Origin: Dama dama
Taxonomy: Eukaryota > Chordata > Mammalia > Artiodactyla > Cervidae
DNA: 64,000 nucleotides
NCBI RefSeq assembly: GCF_033118175.1
Contig: NC_083714.1
Span: 5,952,001-6,016,000 of the forward strand
Direction of reading: 5' to 3'
Below the pieces are notes generated by a model. That model was not told the origin of the DNA. It worked only from the letters and a program-made list of their open reading frames with translations, and ran no database searches. How positions within the stretch are numbered: position 1 is the stretch's first letter; every line of letters begins with the position of its first letter. Shown in pieces: positions 1 to 11,459 of this stretch. The translations under genes were made by a program, and so were the position numbers.

Positions 1-332
1 ATTTGATACTTAGGTTGGTCATAGCTTTTCTTTTCCTAAAGGACATCAGTCCTGAATATTCATTGGAAAGACTGATGCTGAAACTAAAGTTCCAATACTT
101 TGACCACCTGATGCAAAGAACTGACTCATTGGAAAAGACCATGATGCTGGAAAAGATTGAAGGCAGGAGGAGAAGGGGACGACAGAGGATGAGATAGTTA
201 GATGGCATCACCGACTCGATGGACATGAGCTTGAGCAAGCTCTGGGAGCTGGTGATGGACAGGGAAGCCTGGCATGCTGTGGTCTATGGGGTCACAAAGA
301 GTCAGACACAACTGAGCGACTGAACTGACTGA
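1..332 (+). mobile_element. BovB LINE, 3' end, cut by the window edge
   Basis: The sequence matches the last part of a BovB (RTE-clade) element. It encodes the degraded C-terminal tail of its ORF and ends in the typical tail built on repeated TGAACTGA. The 5' part lies outside the window. Confidence 0.9.
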
Positions 333-361
333 TATTGGGTATATATAGGAGTTTGTAAATA

Positions 362-700
362 ATTTATGTATTTATTTTTAGTTGTGCTGAGTCTTCATTA
401 CTGCACGTGGGCTTTCTTTAATTGCTGTGAGCAGGGGCTACTTTTCATTGTGGTGCACGGGCTTCTCATTACTATGGCTTCTCTTGCTGCACAGCACTGG
501 CTCTAGGTACATGGGTTTCAGCAGTTGTAGCATGCAGGCTCCGTAGTTGCAGCTCTTGGGTTCCAGAGTGCAGGCTCAGTAGTTAAGGCCCATGGGCTTT
601 GTTGCTCTGCAGCATGTGGAATCTTCCTGGACCAGGGATCAAACCTGTGTCCCCCGCATTGGCAAGTGGATTCCTATCCCCTGGACAACCAGGGAAATCC
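362..700 (-). mobile_element. CHR-type tRNA-derived SINE
   Basis: On the plus strand the block runs from a TTTATTTTTAG start through repeated 'gggctt...gttg' monomers to a tRNA-like box (gaccagggatcaaacctgtgtc) and an ACCAGGGAAATCC end. This is the reverse complement of a cetartiodactyl CHR SINE. Family name is by recognition. Confidence 0.7.
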
Positions 701-711
701 ATGTGTTTTTT

Positions 712-1190
712 AACACTGTGTAATGAAGCCTCCTTAAAAACTCAAAAGGATGGGGTTCAGAGAGCTTCCATGTTGGTGAACCAGAATGCATCCACATGCC
801 AGGAGGGAACACACTGCAGTTCCGTGGGGACAGAAGCTCTTGTGTTTCAGAGCCAGCTGGACCTCACCCTGGTACCTCTTCACCTGGCTGCTGTCCATCT
901 ATATCCTTTATAATAAACTGGTAAACACTGAAGTGAAATGTCCTCCAAGCTCTGTAAGCTGCTCTATAGATCTGTTGAACCCAAGGAGGCATTGTTGGGA
1001 ACCTCAGGTGTGCAGCTAGTTGATCAGAAGCAGAGGGTGACAACTGGGGTTTGGAATAGGAATCTGAACAAGAGGGTGCAGTTTTGTGGGATTGAGCCCG
1101 TCACCTGTGTGACTCTGTGGCCAATAACTGAGCCACGTGTCCTTCCAGATGCCACTCAGAACACCTCTTTCCACTTCTGCATTCTCCCAT
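712..1190 (+). repeat. Old LTR-like remnant (tentative)
   Basis: The segment has an AATAAA signal near 913 followed by a CT-rich 'U5-like' stretch. It resembles old mammalian dispersed sequence. No family could be assigned, and the LTR reading is a guess from layout only. Confidence 0.3.
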
Positions 1191-1504
1191 TATAAGTGCC
1201 TAGTCAGAAGAAGCCACTTCAAATTTGTTCAGTGACTCTCATGAGAGAACTGGCGGGAAAGTTCTTAAGAGGTTTACCTACACTGTATGGCCTTATAATC
1301 AAAACATATTCCAGTGGATACTGATGGTGTTAACATAAGGCTATTGAAGGAAGCCTGTTGACAATTGTCTGACTTCATGCAGTGGTTGAGGGGGGAGCAG
1401 TACTGAACAGGCCATTTGCTTTCCTCAGGTGCTAGAAACATCATCCCTCTACCATCCCCCCCCCCCAAAAAAAAAGGAAAACAATGACTTTTTAAGCAAA
1501 AGCT

Positions 1505-1850
1505 TAGTCCATTCAGGCTGCTGTAACAAAAGACCATAGACTGGGTGGCTTAAACAACATACATTTATTTCTCAAAGTTCTGGAGGCAGAAAATCCAAGA
1601 TAAAGGTGCTGAGATTCAGTGTCTGTTGATGGCCCGCCACCCTATTCATAGATGGCAGCCTTCTCACCACATCCTCACATGAAGGAACAAGGGAGCTCTC
1701 TGGAATCTATTTTATAAGAGCACTAATTCCACTTATGAGGGCCTTGCACTCATGACTTAATCACCTCCAAAGGCCCCACCTCCAAATGCCATCACCTTGG
1801 GTATTAAGGGGTTAGGATTTCAAGCCAGAACAGGGAGGCTCCTTCCTCCC
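1505..1850. repeat. Ancient interspersed repeat, copy 1
   Basis: The block shares with 48353-48600 the order 'taacaaaa.accatagact', 'acatttatttctca', 'gttctggaggc', 'taagagcactaat' and 'atgagggc'. These are two diverged copies of one old mammalian repeat. I could not settle its class. Confidence 0.6.
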
Positions 1851-1869
1851 CTTTCAGTATGCTAGAGTC

Positions 1870-3400
1870 TACACTGCTGTGAACAAACTCAGATAGTCCC
1901 TGGTATTCAAATACCACTATTGTTTGAAATCAAGTGTTCTTTAAATCAGCATTTCTAAGAATTGCTGTAATGGAGAAAAAACGCTTGCCTGGTAAGCTAA
2001 ATTTGGGAAATACCAGGTTCCACAAAAATCAACAGGTTTCTTTCCTGCAAGGTTAAAGCAGTTCATATGCTCATGTTAAGTATGATTCCCTGGAAAGGAC
2101 TATTATATGTAATACTTGCCAACTCTACCAGCAAACCCCATTTTGCAGATAGCATCTCTCAAAGGAGGGGGACATTCTCCTTTGGAGAAATGCTGCCTTA
2201 AGAGACCAGGAAAACAGGGCTACATTTTCATAAAATCATTTGAATGTCTTGTGTTAATAGTAAAACAATTTAATGAAACATTTTACAACTATATTTACAT
2301 TATATACAAATCTAAAGTTCATTTAAAGTATCAGTCGAAAGTGGTGTTGGAGTCACATTAACAATCACTACATGATCAGAGATTGCTGTTCTGTGCTTTA
2401 TTACAAAATTATCTTGATTGAGTTAACTACTCAAAATTGACTGTTTTAATCCCCCGCCAGTATACTACTTTCTTTAGAACTCCTAATGCTTCAAACAATT
2501 GTTCCTTCCTGTCTTTAAACTCAGTCCTGTCTCAATGTAAGTCAACATCTATTAGCAACACTGATTTCAATCTTATCCGTCTTAGCTATTACGATGACAT
2601 ATAGGGAAACCAAAGAGCCATCAGAGAAGCTTAATACTTACCAATTGTTTATTAGGGGCCATGATTAGCACTGAATCTCAGTCTTCAGGGAAGAGCTAAG
2701 GTGATAACTATGATCTCATCCTCCATTTTGAGACTCAAAAGCCTGCTAAGTGGGCTCGGAGTGATGCTAAGTTTAATCACTTGGTTAACTAGTGATTGAG
2801 ACAGACCTCTCCACTGAAAAGGTAGTTTTCCTTTGGTAATGGGTAGATCATTTGTGGGGTGATACATTGGCACCATGTGAATACCCCAAATGCCCCACAA
2901 TCTTCTGTTTACATCCACTAATGACAAAGGCCCAGGGCTGCCATCATGTTGCCCTCATGCAGCCAATCCACACAGTTCCTATAACATTTAATAAACTGTG
3001 ATATTATGCTCAGTATTCAGAAGGCATCCAAAGTTGCAGGGCACTTCATTTAAAAGTCTTTTAATGGCCTATTCAGTAGTTGCTTGCTGATTTTATTAGC
3101 ACCAGATTCCAAGTCTGTAGTTCAGTGGTTTCCAACTTTGGCTGCTCCTCAAATATCTGAGGTTGCCCTACTGGTACCAGTGCAGTCAGAACCTCCAAGA
3201 CAGCAGCCAGGGAAGCCAGGATGAGAACCACTGCTGTCAATCATCATAATGGCAGTTCTTTACCATTGAAAACTAAAGAAGGTAGAGATTTGGCAAGCTA
3301 AATAGTTTTAGCTTTTTTTTTCATCATTTTCTAAAAACGTGAGGAAAGTACAGCACTGTCAATTGTTGCCAGAAAAATATCACTTTTGAAATTCATGATT
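1870..3400. other. Non-coding stretch, nothing recognised
   Basis: AT-rich unique-looking DNA downstream of FUNDC2. I see no exon-like open frame, RNA gene or repeat that I can name. Confidence 0.6.
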
Positions 3401-3402
3401 GC

Positions 3403-4804
3403 TTCAGTTCAGTTCAGTTACTCAGTCATGTCCGACTCTTTGCAACCCCATGAACCGCAGCATGCCAGGCCTCCCTGTCCATCACCAACTCCCGGAGTCC
3501 ACCCACATCCATTGAGTTGGTGATGCCATCCAACCATCACATCCTCTGTCATCCCCTTCTCCTCCTGCCCTCAATCTTTCCCAGCATCAGGGTCTTTTCA
3601 AATGAGCCAGCTCTTCACATCAGGTTGCCAAAGTAATGGAGTTTCAGCTTCAACATCAGTCCTACCAATGAACACTGAGGATTGATCTCCTTTAGGATGG
3701 ACTGGTTGGATCTCCTTGCAGTCCAAGGGACTCTCAAGAGTCTTCTCCAACACCACAGTTCAAAAGCATCAATTCTTCAGCACTCAGCTTTCTTCACAGT
3801 CCAACTCTCACATCCATACATGACCACTGGAAAAACCATAGCCTTGACTAGATGGACCTTTGTTGGCAAAGTAATGTCTCTGCTTTTTAATATGCTGTCT
3901 AGGTTGGTCATAACTTTCCTTCTAAGGAGTAAATGTCTTGTAATTTCATGGCTGCAATCACCATCTGCAGTGATTTTAGAGCCCAGAAAAATAAAGTCAG
4001 CCACTGTTTCCACTTTTCCCCATCTATTTGCCATGAAGTGATGGGACTGGATGCCATGATCTTAGTTTTCTGAATGTTGAGCTTTAACTGAACTTTTTCA
4101 CTCTCCTCTTTCACTTTCATCAAGAGGCTCTTTAGTTCTTCACTTTCTGCCATAAGGTTGGTGTCGTCTGCATAGCTGAGGTTATTGATATTTCTCCCGG
4201 CTATCTTGATTCCAGCTTATGCTTCTTCCAGTCCAGCGTGTCTCATGATGTACTCTGCATATAAGTTAAATAAGCAGGGTGACAATATCCAGCCTTGACG
4301 TACTCCTTTTCCTATTTGGAAACAGTCTGTTGTTCCATGTCTGGTTCTAACTGTTGCTTCCTGACCTGCATACAGGTTTCTCAAGAGGCAGGTCAGGTGG
4401 TCTGGTATTCCCATCTCTTTCAGAATTTTCCACAGTTTATTGTGATCCACAGTCAAAGGCTTTGGCATAGTCAATAAAGCAGAAATAGATGTTTTTCTGA
4501 ACTTTCTTGCTTTTTTGATGATCCAGCAGATGTTGCCTATTTGATCTCTGGTTCCTCGGCCTTTTCTAAAACCAGCTTGAACATCTGGAAGTTCACAGTT
4601 CACCTATTGCTGAATACTGGCTTGGAGAATTTTGAGCGTTACTTTACTAGTGTGTGAGATGAGTGCAATTGTGCAGTAGTTTGAGCACTCTTTGGCATTG
4701 CCTTTCTTTGGGATTGGAATGAGAACTGAGCTTTTCCAGTCTTGTGGCCACTGCTGAGTGGCCGAATTTGCTGGCATATTAAGTGCAGCACTTTCACAGC
4801 AAGA
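3403..4804 (-). mobile_element. BovB LINE, 5'-truncated, about 1.4 kb
   Basis: The reverse strand carries the BovB 3' tail, the C-terminal domain and part of the reverse transcriptase, including an intact YADD catalytic box (minus strand near 4165). Frames are broken by stops and shifts, so it is a dead fragment. It lacks the endonuclease half. Confidence 0.92.
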
Positions 4805-6113
4805 TGCTTAAGAAGTATCAAACATCACAGACATACGCCATACTGTATGATTTCTGGGAAATAATGTCCAGAATAATAAGTTTTCTGCCCATCTCTCCAA
4901 GAGAGATACATCTCTCCAAGATACACCACTATTGTATATGTGTTCAAGCAAACCCCAGACTTGGAACCACAACAAAGAAATAAAGCTGGTAACTTGGTGG
5001 AGACCGCAGAGAGGGGAGGACTCAAATTTTGTCTGCAGGGTCCAAAACTGGCCTTAAGGAAGTTTCCCTCAGAGAAGAAACTAAGATCATCATGGAATAC
5101 CAATGATACTCAGATCTTGCCAATCTATCCCAAGACAATTTTTAAAATCCAATGGATGGCACTTCCCGAACTACAAAAAAGTAGAAGTTCAAAGTAAGAG
5201 CCCAGTCTTTAGTCATGTCCATCTTTTCTGGCAAATGTCAAACAGAAGGATGATGGAGGGGACACTTTGACAATAGTTAAGCATTTTCAAAACCATGAGC
5301 ACTCACCCCATGTGAGCTAGAGTTATGGAAGTCATTCATCATGTCCTGGGTCCTGGCAGGTGTATTAGGCGGTGCTCTTACCCAGGTGACAGGCCACACA
5401 TGAGAATGAATACCCCACTTCGTCCTATTGATGAATGTCCCTGAGGCCGAGTGTCCGGGATGTGGGAGCAGACACCTGACCCAGACGGGTGGTGGGAGGG
5501 GTCTTATCTGCATGTTATAATAATCACAGTGATGTGCACCACAGTCAGGTTGCTCCAATTTCAGCCATGCTGGCCATGAGGATACAGAGCCTTAGCAAGA
5601 CTGAAGACACAGGAATCTTATCTGTCAGCCCCGAGCAGGCAGTAGCCAGAAAGTGAACCCTGGACCCCTCTTCCCCTCCTCTGCAAACAGTTCCTCATCC
5701 GAGCTGGTCCCAGGGTACCCCAGAGGGGCAGGCAACAGCAGGCACACAAGGGGGCTCAGGGGTGAGGAGTGAAAAGGGAGAAAAGCCGCCAGCTGTCAGA
5801 GGTGGCACAGGCCAGGCCAGAGCGGGGAAGCTCTGAGCAATGGGGAGTGGACGCCCAAACCCAAAGGGACTACTGGAAAGGCTTCAAGAGAAGTTGCCGT
5901 CTCTTCAGCCCCCATCACTAAAAAGAAGGCCCAGCACAGTACTGCCCTGGAGGAAAACACATGCCTCGTTAAACAGGCCTTGCCAGTCACGGGCGAACAC
6001 AGCATCAGTGGGTACAGCTGCCTAGTCCTGGCATGTTTTGCAGGAAGGGGCAGCAGCTGCACTGGGGGAAAACCACCTTCACCATCTGAAACCAAGCTGC
6101 TGGCAACAAGGCC
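4805..6113. other. Non-coding stretch, nothing recognised
   Basis: No gene or named repeat is supported here. The part from about 5600 to 6110 is somewhat richer in GC than its surroundings. Confidence 0.6.
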
Positions 6114-6120
6114 TCCATTT

Positions 6121-6497
6121 AGTTCAGCTCAGTTCAGTCACTCAGTCGTGTCCAACTCTTTGTGACCCCATAGACTGCAGCATGCCAGGCCTCCCTGTCC
6201 ATCACCAACTCCCAGAGCTTGCTCAAGCTCATGTCCATTGAGTCGGTGATGCCATCCCACCATCTCATCCTCTGTCGTCCCCTTCTCCTCCCGCCTTCCA
6301 TTTTTCTCAGCATCAGGGTATTTTCCAATGAATCAGCTCTTCACATCAGGTGGCCAAAGTACTGGAGTTTCAGCTTCAGCCTCAGTCCTTCCAATGAACA
6401 CTCAGGACTGATCTCCTTTAGGATGGACTGGTTGGATCTCCTTGCAGTCCAAGAGACTCTCAAGAGTCTTCTCCAACACCACAGTTCAAAAGCATCC
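6121..6497 (-). mobile_element. BovB LINE, short 3' fragment with target duplication
   Basis: A 3'-terminal BovB fragment of about 375 bp. A 9-bp direct repeat, TCCATTTAG, lies at 6114-6122 and again at 6495-6503. This fits one target-primed insertion with strong 5' truncation. Confidence 0.9.
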
Positions 6498-6503
6498 ATT
6501 TAG

Positions 6504-8528
6504 AGGCTCCCCTAAAGGCCTGGGAGGACTCCATTAAGTGCCACCAGCACTGTGCACCAGAGCCCTGCCACTCTCCAATGTCAGCACCCACTTGGCATGG
6601 CTACCGGTGGTGGCCCCACACAGTAGGCAGAAGGCCAGGCCATTCTCACTGCAGTATGATGAGGGCAACCTGTAATACTGACCTCAACCGTACCAGGGAC
6701 AACAGGAAAACCAGAGACAGGCCACCCACCCCCACCTGCAACCCAAAGGGGCACAGGGCACTTCAGTTAGCTTTGCAGCCCCTGTATTCCATTGGCGTGG
6801 GTGGGGTCACATGAGCCTAATAATGGATCTATGTATTTATGATTTTTAAGAAGAGTTCTTACTGTTTAAGACACATACCAAAATATAATAAAGGGACACA
6901 TCTGGTATTTGTTTCAAAGCCACTGATAAAACAACCTGTATTTTGATGATCATTATAGGTGGGTGGTGGGTCCATGGGGGTCACTGTACTTTCATATATA
7001 TTTGAACATTTGTATGTTTACATATGTCTGAGCATAAGAAAAAGTGAAAAGTTTTGAGTTCTTATACAAAAATATAGGACAATGTGGCTCATACCATTAT
7101 GATTTGTATATAATCCACATGTTACAAGCGAAACTACTTAATGTTGCCTTAAAATATTACAATAAGGAGAAAAATGCAAACGGATGAATTCTAAAAAATT
7201 CCACACATCCGCTAGTAGCTACAATTTCCAAATTCAAGTTAAAAAGCAAACATTTTAAAAGGAGGGCATTGAAAACATACATTTTGCAAGGGATCACCTA
7301 CAAGTTTAAGAATTCCAAGTTTTCAGCATTCTCAGAACTTGTCAAGTCTCAAAAATCCTGCTGATCACTCCATTTTCCACATACTTTTCTATGACCTCAT
7401 TACTCATATATTCAACAGACTGAGTATCTACTAAGTGTGTGACTCCATGTATACAATGGTGAAGACACAGCCTTGCCTTTCTGCACTGGATATTCCAGAT
7501 ATGGTAAAAGGCCATTACAGAAAAATGACTGATTTCTAAGGATGGGTGTGTGTATAAACTTGAATTCTAAAGATAAGTTCAAAGAATTGGGGTCATCATG
7601 AGACAGTAGATACCTTTGATGCTACTGTTCTAAATTTTTAATGCTTGGAAATGCCACTGTTTTAAAACTCTGGATAAAGAAATAGAATTGACACAGAGGA
7701 GCTACCGGTTACCCCTGACATTTTGACCGGAAGTAAACAAAAGTTCAAAGCTTTAAACCCTTTCTATTAAATAAACACCCCAGAGCTTCTTCCCTCTTAC
7801 ACCTAAAGTCACTTATTTTACCATCAATAAACCTTTGGAAACAACCATTACCCTGTGTAGTGGAAAACATCCCTAGATAATATCTGAATGCCTTTAAATG
7901 ATTCACTAAGTCTGACCATCCTAAATGTTATCAACTGCTTGGTTTCCCCAAAGGCCTTCCCACCAAACACAGCTTCAGCTCATCGTATGTCACTTTAGGA
8001 CAAGGTCATTCCATATTCGGATTTTTCAACTGTCGCACACTAAGAGTAGTTCTCTTTCTGTAATCTCAAATCTACTAAAACAGAAAGTAGACACCACAAT
8101 TGCAAAATCTTTCATGCTTAAAGGCCAGTGTATTCAGTTCCTTGCCATGCAAAACTTAATGAGGTATCTTATATGCTTGCGATGTCTTTTCCAAATCAAG
8201 TGTGGGGCAACCTTTGAAGATCCACTTGGCGTTGTCATCTTGTCCTATGTTCTGATAAGTATCTTACGCGAGAAAGGAATATACTTGCTGACCTACAGAT
8301 TAGTCCCGGGGGAGTGTGCTAGATAAGTGCTAATGTCTACAGTCTCTTCCATTGCCGTCAAGCTCACAGTGGGGCCGTTCCCAACTTGAATCACCAGATG
8401 CCTACAGAAGCCACTCAGATACGCCATGGCAGGGAGGAGGAAGAGGAGGAGGAGTTTGCTGTCCTAGGGTGGAGGGAAGAGGCTGCTGGTTGGCAAAGCC
8501 AGGACTAATGGTGGTGAAGTCATTCCCT
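6504..8528 (-). other. FUNDC2: FUNDC2 3' UTR and downstream flank
   Basis: The FUNDC2 stop codon is at 8529-8531, so the 3' UTR must extend leftward from 8528. I could not fix the cleavage site; an ATTAAA on the minus strand at 7637-7642 is one candidate among weak signals. No other gene is visible. Confidence 0.5.
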
Positions 8529-8606
8529 CTAGGACGCCATGCCCAGCAGAAAGCCTCCAAAAAAGCCACCAGTCACTAGAACGTTCTTCTTCACAAATGA
8601 CACCAC
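8529..8606 (-). CDS. FUNDC2: FUNDC2 exon 5 (terminal coding exon)
   Basis: The acceptor is TTCCTAG before GTGGTGTCA. The exon encodes 25 residues, starting VVSFVKKN and ending GFLLGMAS, then TAG. This is the C-terminal membrane segment of the FUN14 fold. Phase 0 at its start matches the end of exon 4. Confidence 0.96.
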   Translation of the reverse strand: MVSFVKKNVLVTGGFFGGFLLGMAS

Positions 8607-9717
8607 CTAGGAACAGAAGACAGCACAGTGGATTACTCAGCTGAGAATGCTGTTATCAGGGAGGACGAGGATCTGAAGGCGAGCTGACGGGTCTTAGGCT
8701 AAGCTGCTGGCAGAGGTCTCTCCTCCCAACCTGTCCACACGTTCCTCCCACCCACGATCTGCTGGGTCTAGCCAGACACCCTCCTCTGAAATTGGATTTT
8801 TTCTCCAATTCCCACAGCTTCCTGCCTCCGGTGAGAGGTCCCGCCTGTTTGAGACTCGGAGCCCTACGGCTCCCGCACGTGTCCATGACTGACCTCCATC
8901 CCAGACCGCACTTGGCTGAGTAGGGCGGATGGACACCCTCTTCTCCCATGTGCAAACACCACCTTAGAAAAGTGTTCACCGAGAACACACCCTGCAGCCT
9001 GGCTTACTTATTTCCTGAATCTAAGTACCCCCTCCCTGGCCCCCTTATTAGAGGCACTGTCTCTTGCCATCTGCCCTGGGGCGGGGGGGTGGGGATGAAA
9101 ACAGTCATACCATTTTATGAAATACCTGTGTGCATTCATGCTCTTTACTAATGAACCTCAACTTGCTACACCTTGGCTCTCAACCCCACCATCCAACTGC
9201 AACTGTTCACATTGAAATCCCTGATGGCCTCCTGGTTGCTACACACTGATCCCAAATATGAAAATGCGCTCACTGCAAGAACAGCCACCCTCCCTTGGAA
9301 GAGGAAAGCAAAAACTCGGGCAATGAATGAACCAATTCCAAACCTTCTGGTTAGTTTACAAGTGTTCGCTGTTAAGTCACCAGGAGGTTCTAATCAAACA
9401 TGAACAATATTATTTTTTATTGTATACATTCCTGTATCATTAAAGAAGCTTTTGATAACCATGCATTATTTTTGTACATGTCTGAATAAAAAAATAATTT
9501 AGAAGTGAAAAAAGTGCAACTTTCATAACCTTGAGCTTGAGGGGGATGGAAGGGGGAAGGACTATCTAAGTATGTGAACCCCCACAAAGGCCACGTGCCA
9601 CTCTGGGCAATGGATAGCTTCGTTGTTTTCATTTGTTTTTCCATTTTACTGAAGTATAGGTTTTCTACAATGTTTGGCAAAGTTAGACGCAGCAAAGTTA
9701 CTCAGTTGTGCACATAT
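8607..9717 (-). other. FUNDC2: FUNDC2 intron 4, part without recognised elements
   Basis: Intronic sequence. I see no gene here. The stretch around 9075-9095 has a G-run of no clear meaning. Confidence 0.55.
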
Positions 9718-10260
9718 ATTCTTTTTTAAAATATTCTTTCCCATTACGGTTTATCCCAGGAGACTGGATGCAATTCCCTGTCCTATACCATAGGCCTGGG
9801 CAGGTACCCATTCGATACAGTTTTTAATAATCTGTAGCTGCTAATCCCACACTCCCCTTCCCTCCCCCATGAGTCTGTTCTCCCTGGGAATCTGTCTCTA
9901 TTTCATACAGATATTCCTTTGTGTCATATTTCAGATTCCACTGATAAGTGCTATCATAGGGGATTTTTCTCTTTCTGACTTACTTCCCTCAGTATGATCA
10001 GAGTGGCTGTAAAACATATGTCCTCATCCTCCTCACTTCCTAACAAGAACTAGTTCAAGGGATGACCAACCCACGTATGTGCCTGCATCCCCAATAAAAC
10101 TCACCAAACCTTCTATTGGTCCTTGTAGGTTTACCCTTTGAAATTTTTCTCTTTCTGACTTACCTCCCTCAGTATGATCATCTCCAGGTCCATCCGTGTA
10201 GCTGCAAATGGCCAAATGTCATTATCTTTTATATCTGAGTATAATGGACAGCTTTGGCCA
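9718..10260 (-). mobile_element. L1 LINE 3' region, interrupted by copied intron sequence
   Basis: The plus strand reads as the reverse complement of an L1 ORF2 end and 3' UTR ('...tctgttctccctgggaatctgtctc...', 'cagtatgatca', 'ctccaggtccatcc'). A block of about 140 bp that is not L1 splits it, and the L1 word at 9963-10002 recurs at 10142-10180. Confidence 0.8.
9996..10145. repeat. Copied segment of FUNDC2 intron 4, copy A
   Basis: From ATGATCAGAGTGGCTG to CTTTGAAA this block matches 11064-11206 almost base for base, apart from a 9-bp tandem gain (about 10023-10038) and a handful of substitutions. Copy A is embedded in L1 and copy B is not, so A is probably the derived copy. Confidence 0.85.
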
Positions 10261-10577
10261 AGCACTTACCACCACACAGACCTGTCTGTTCAGTATTTTC
10301 ATATTCTGCTAAGTCATCTATGCCTTGTCTAACTACTTTCCAACTTGCAAACATTTGCTGATGTGGTCCTGGTCACTTGGGTCCTTGCAGAATTAATCAG
10401 GCACCTTGATCCTGGTCTACTTCCTCCAGTTAAGTGCCTTTACTTATTTGGGGTATTTGAGAACTTTCTAAAGATCATAAAGACCTAACAAAATATAATA
10501 CATCTTCCAAAACAGACAGTCTTCTCCTGTCCCTCCAGTATCAGCCAATATAATCTGACCTGATTTTGTACGCAGAT

Positions 10578-10786
10578 CAGGGATTAGCAAACTACAGCCC
10601 AAGGGCCAAATTTTATTTTAAATAAAATTTCAATGCAACACAGCCACACCCACCTGCCTACCCATCGTCTCTGGCTATTTTCATGCTACACCCTGGAATT
10701 CAATAGTTGTGACAGAGACCACGCAGCATACAGAGCTGACAATATGTATCATCTGACCCTTTACAAAAAAAGCTTACCAACCCCTG
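10578..10786. mobile_element. hAT-like non-autonomous DNA transposon (MER type)
   Basis: The block has imperfect terminal inverted repeats: CAGGGATTAGCAAACT at the left and AGCTTACCAACCCCTG at the right. The internal words ('aacacagccac', 'gacagagacc', 'ccctttaca') are typical of a well-known mammalian hAT family. The family name was not checked. Confidence 0.7.
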
Positions 10787-10851
10787 GGCTACATATTCTG
10801 GACACTTCAGAGATGGGTATGGACCCAAAAATATGACTCAAAATGATCAGA

Positions 10852-11058
10852 AAGGTCAAGTTGCTCAGTCGAGTCTGACTCTTTGGGACCCCATGGACTG
10901 TAGCCTACCAGGCACCTCTGTCCATGGAATTTTCCAGCCAAGAGTACTGAAGTGGGTTGCCATTTCTTCTCGAGGGGATCTTCCCAACCCAGGGATCGAA
11001 ACCGGGTCTCCTGCACTGTAGGCAGATGCTTTACCATCTGAACCAACAGGGAAGCCCA
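10852..11058 (-). mobile_element. Bov-tA SINE with 14-bp target duplication
   Basis: A BovB-derived tail on the left and a tRNA-like head ending in GGGAAGCCC on the right. The perfect direct repeat TCAAAATGATCAGA flanks it at 10838-10851 and 11059-11072. It lies in FUNDC2 intron 4 next to copy B of the duplicated segment. Confidence 0.93.
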
Positions 11059-11063
11059 TCAAA

Positions 11064-11206
11064 ATGATCAGAGTGGCTGTAAAACATACGTCCTCACTTC
11101 CTGACAAGAACTAGTTCAAGGGATGATCAACCCACGTGTGTGCCTGCATCCCCAATAAAAGTCACCAAACCTTCTACTGGTCCTTGTAGGTTTACCCTTT
11201 GAAAAT
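11064..11206. repeat. Copied segment of FUNDC2 intron 4, copy B (probable source)
   Basis: This is the partner of 9996-10145. It continues smoothly toward exon 4, which starts about 115 bp further on, so it looks like the native locus. Confidence 0.85.
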
Positions 11207-11322
11207 GCCTCTGAGGTAAAGATAATCCATCCCAGGCTGACATACGGGTATGTCGTCTCCATTTTTGTACAGACAAAGTTGTCTACACCCTTAGGCTGCA
11301 CAGAAACAAAATGAAGTCTCAC

Positions 11323-11454
11323 CTCCTCTGCTTTGCTCTTGACCTCTGTAGGTATCTGGTTGCTCTTGCGGATCTTCAGCTGTTCTTTGGCCTTTTTCAT
11401 GTCCTTCTCTACACGCTGCCAGTCCACTTTGATGTAGCCAGTATGGTTTGCAAG
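11323..11454 (-). CDS. FUNDC2: FUNDC2 exon 4
   Basis: 132 bp, 44 codons, phase 0 at both ends. It encodes the linker starting LANHTGYIKVDWQRVEKDMK and ending SKAEE. The donor is GAG|GTGAGA and the acceptor is CTAAAG|CTT. The segment is rich in lysine and glutamate and sits between the two hydrophobic parts of the protein. Confidence 0.96.
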
Positions 11455-11459
11455 CTTTA

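Noticed and set aside
10852..11058. Possible tRNA gene from box-like sequences
   Set aside because: This and similar blocks are the tRNA-derived heads of Bov-tA or CHR SINEs, embedded in typical SINE bodies with target duplications.
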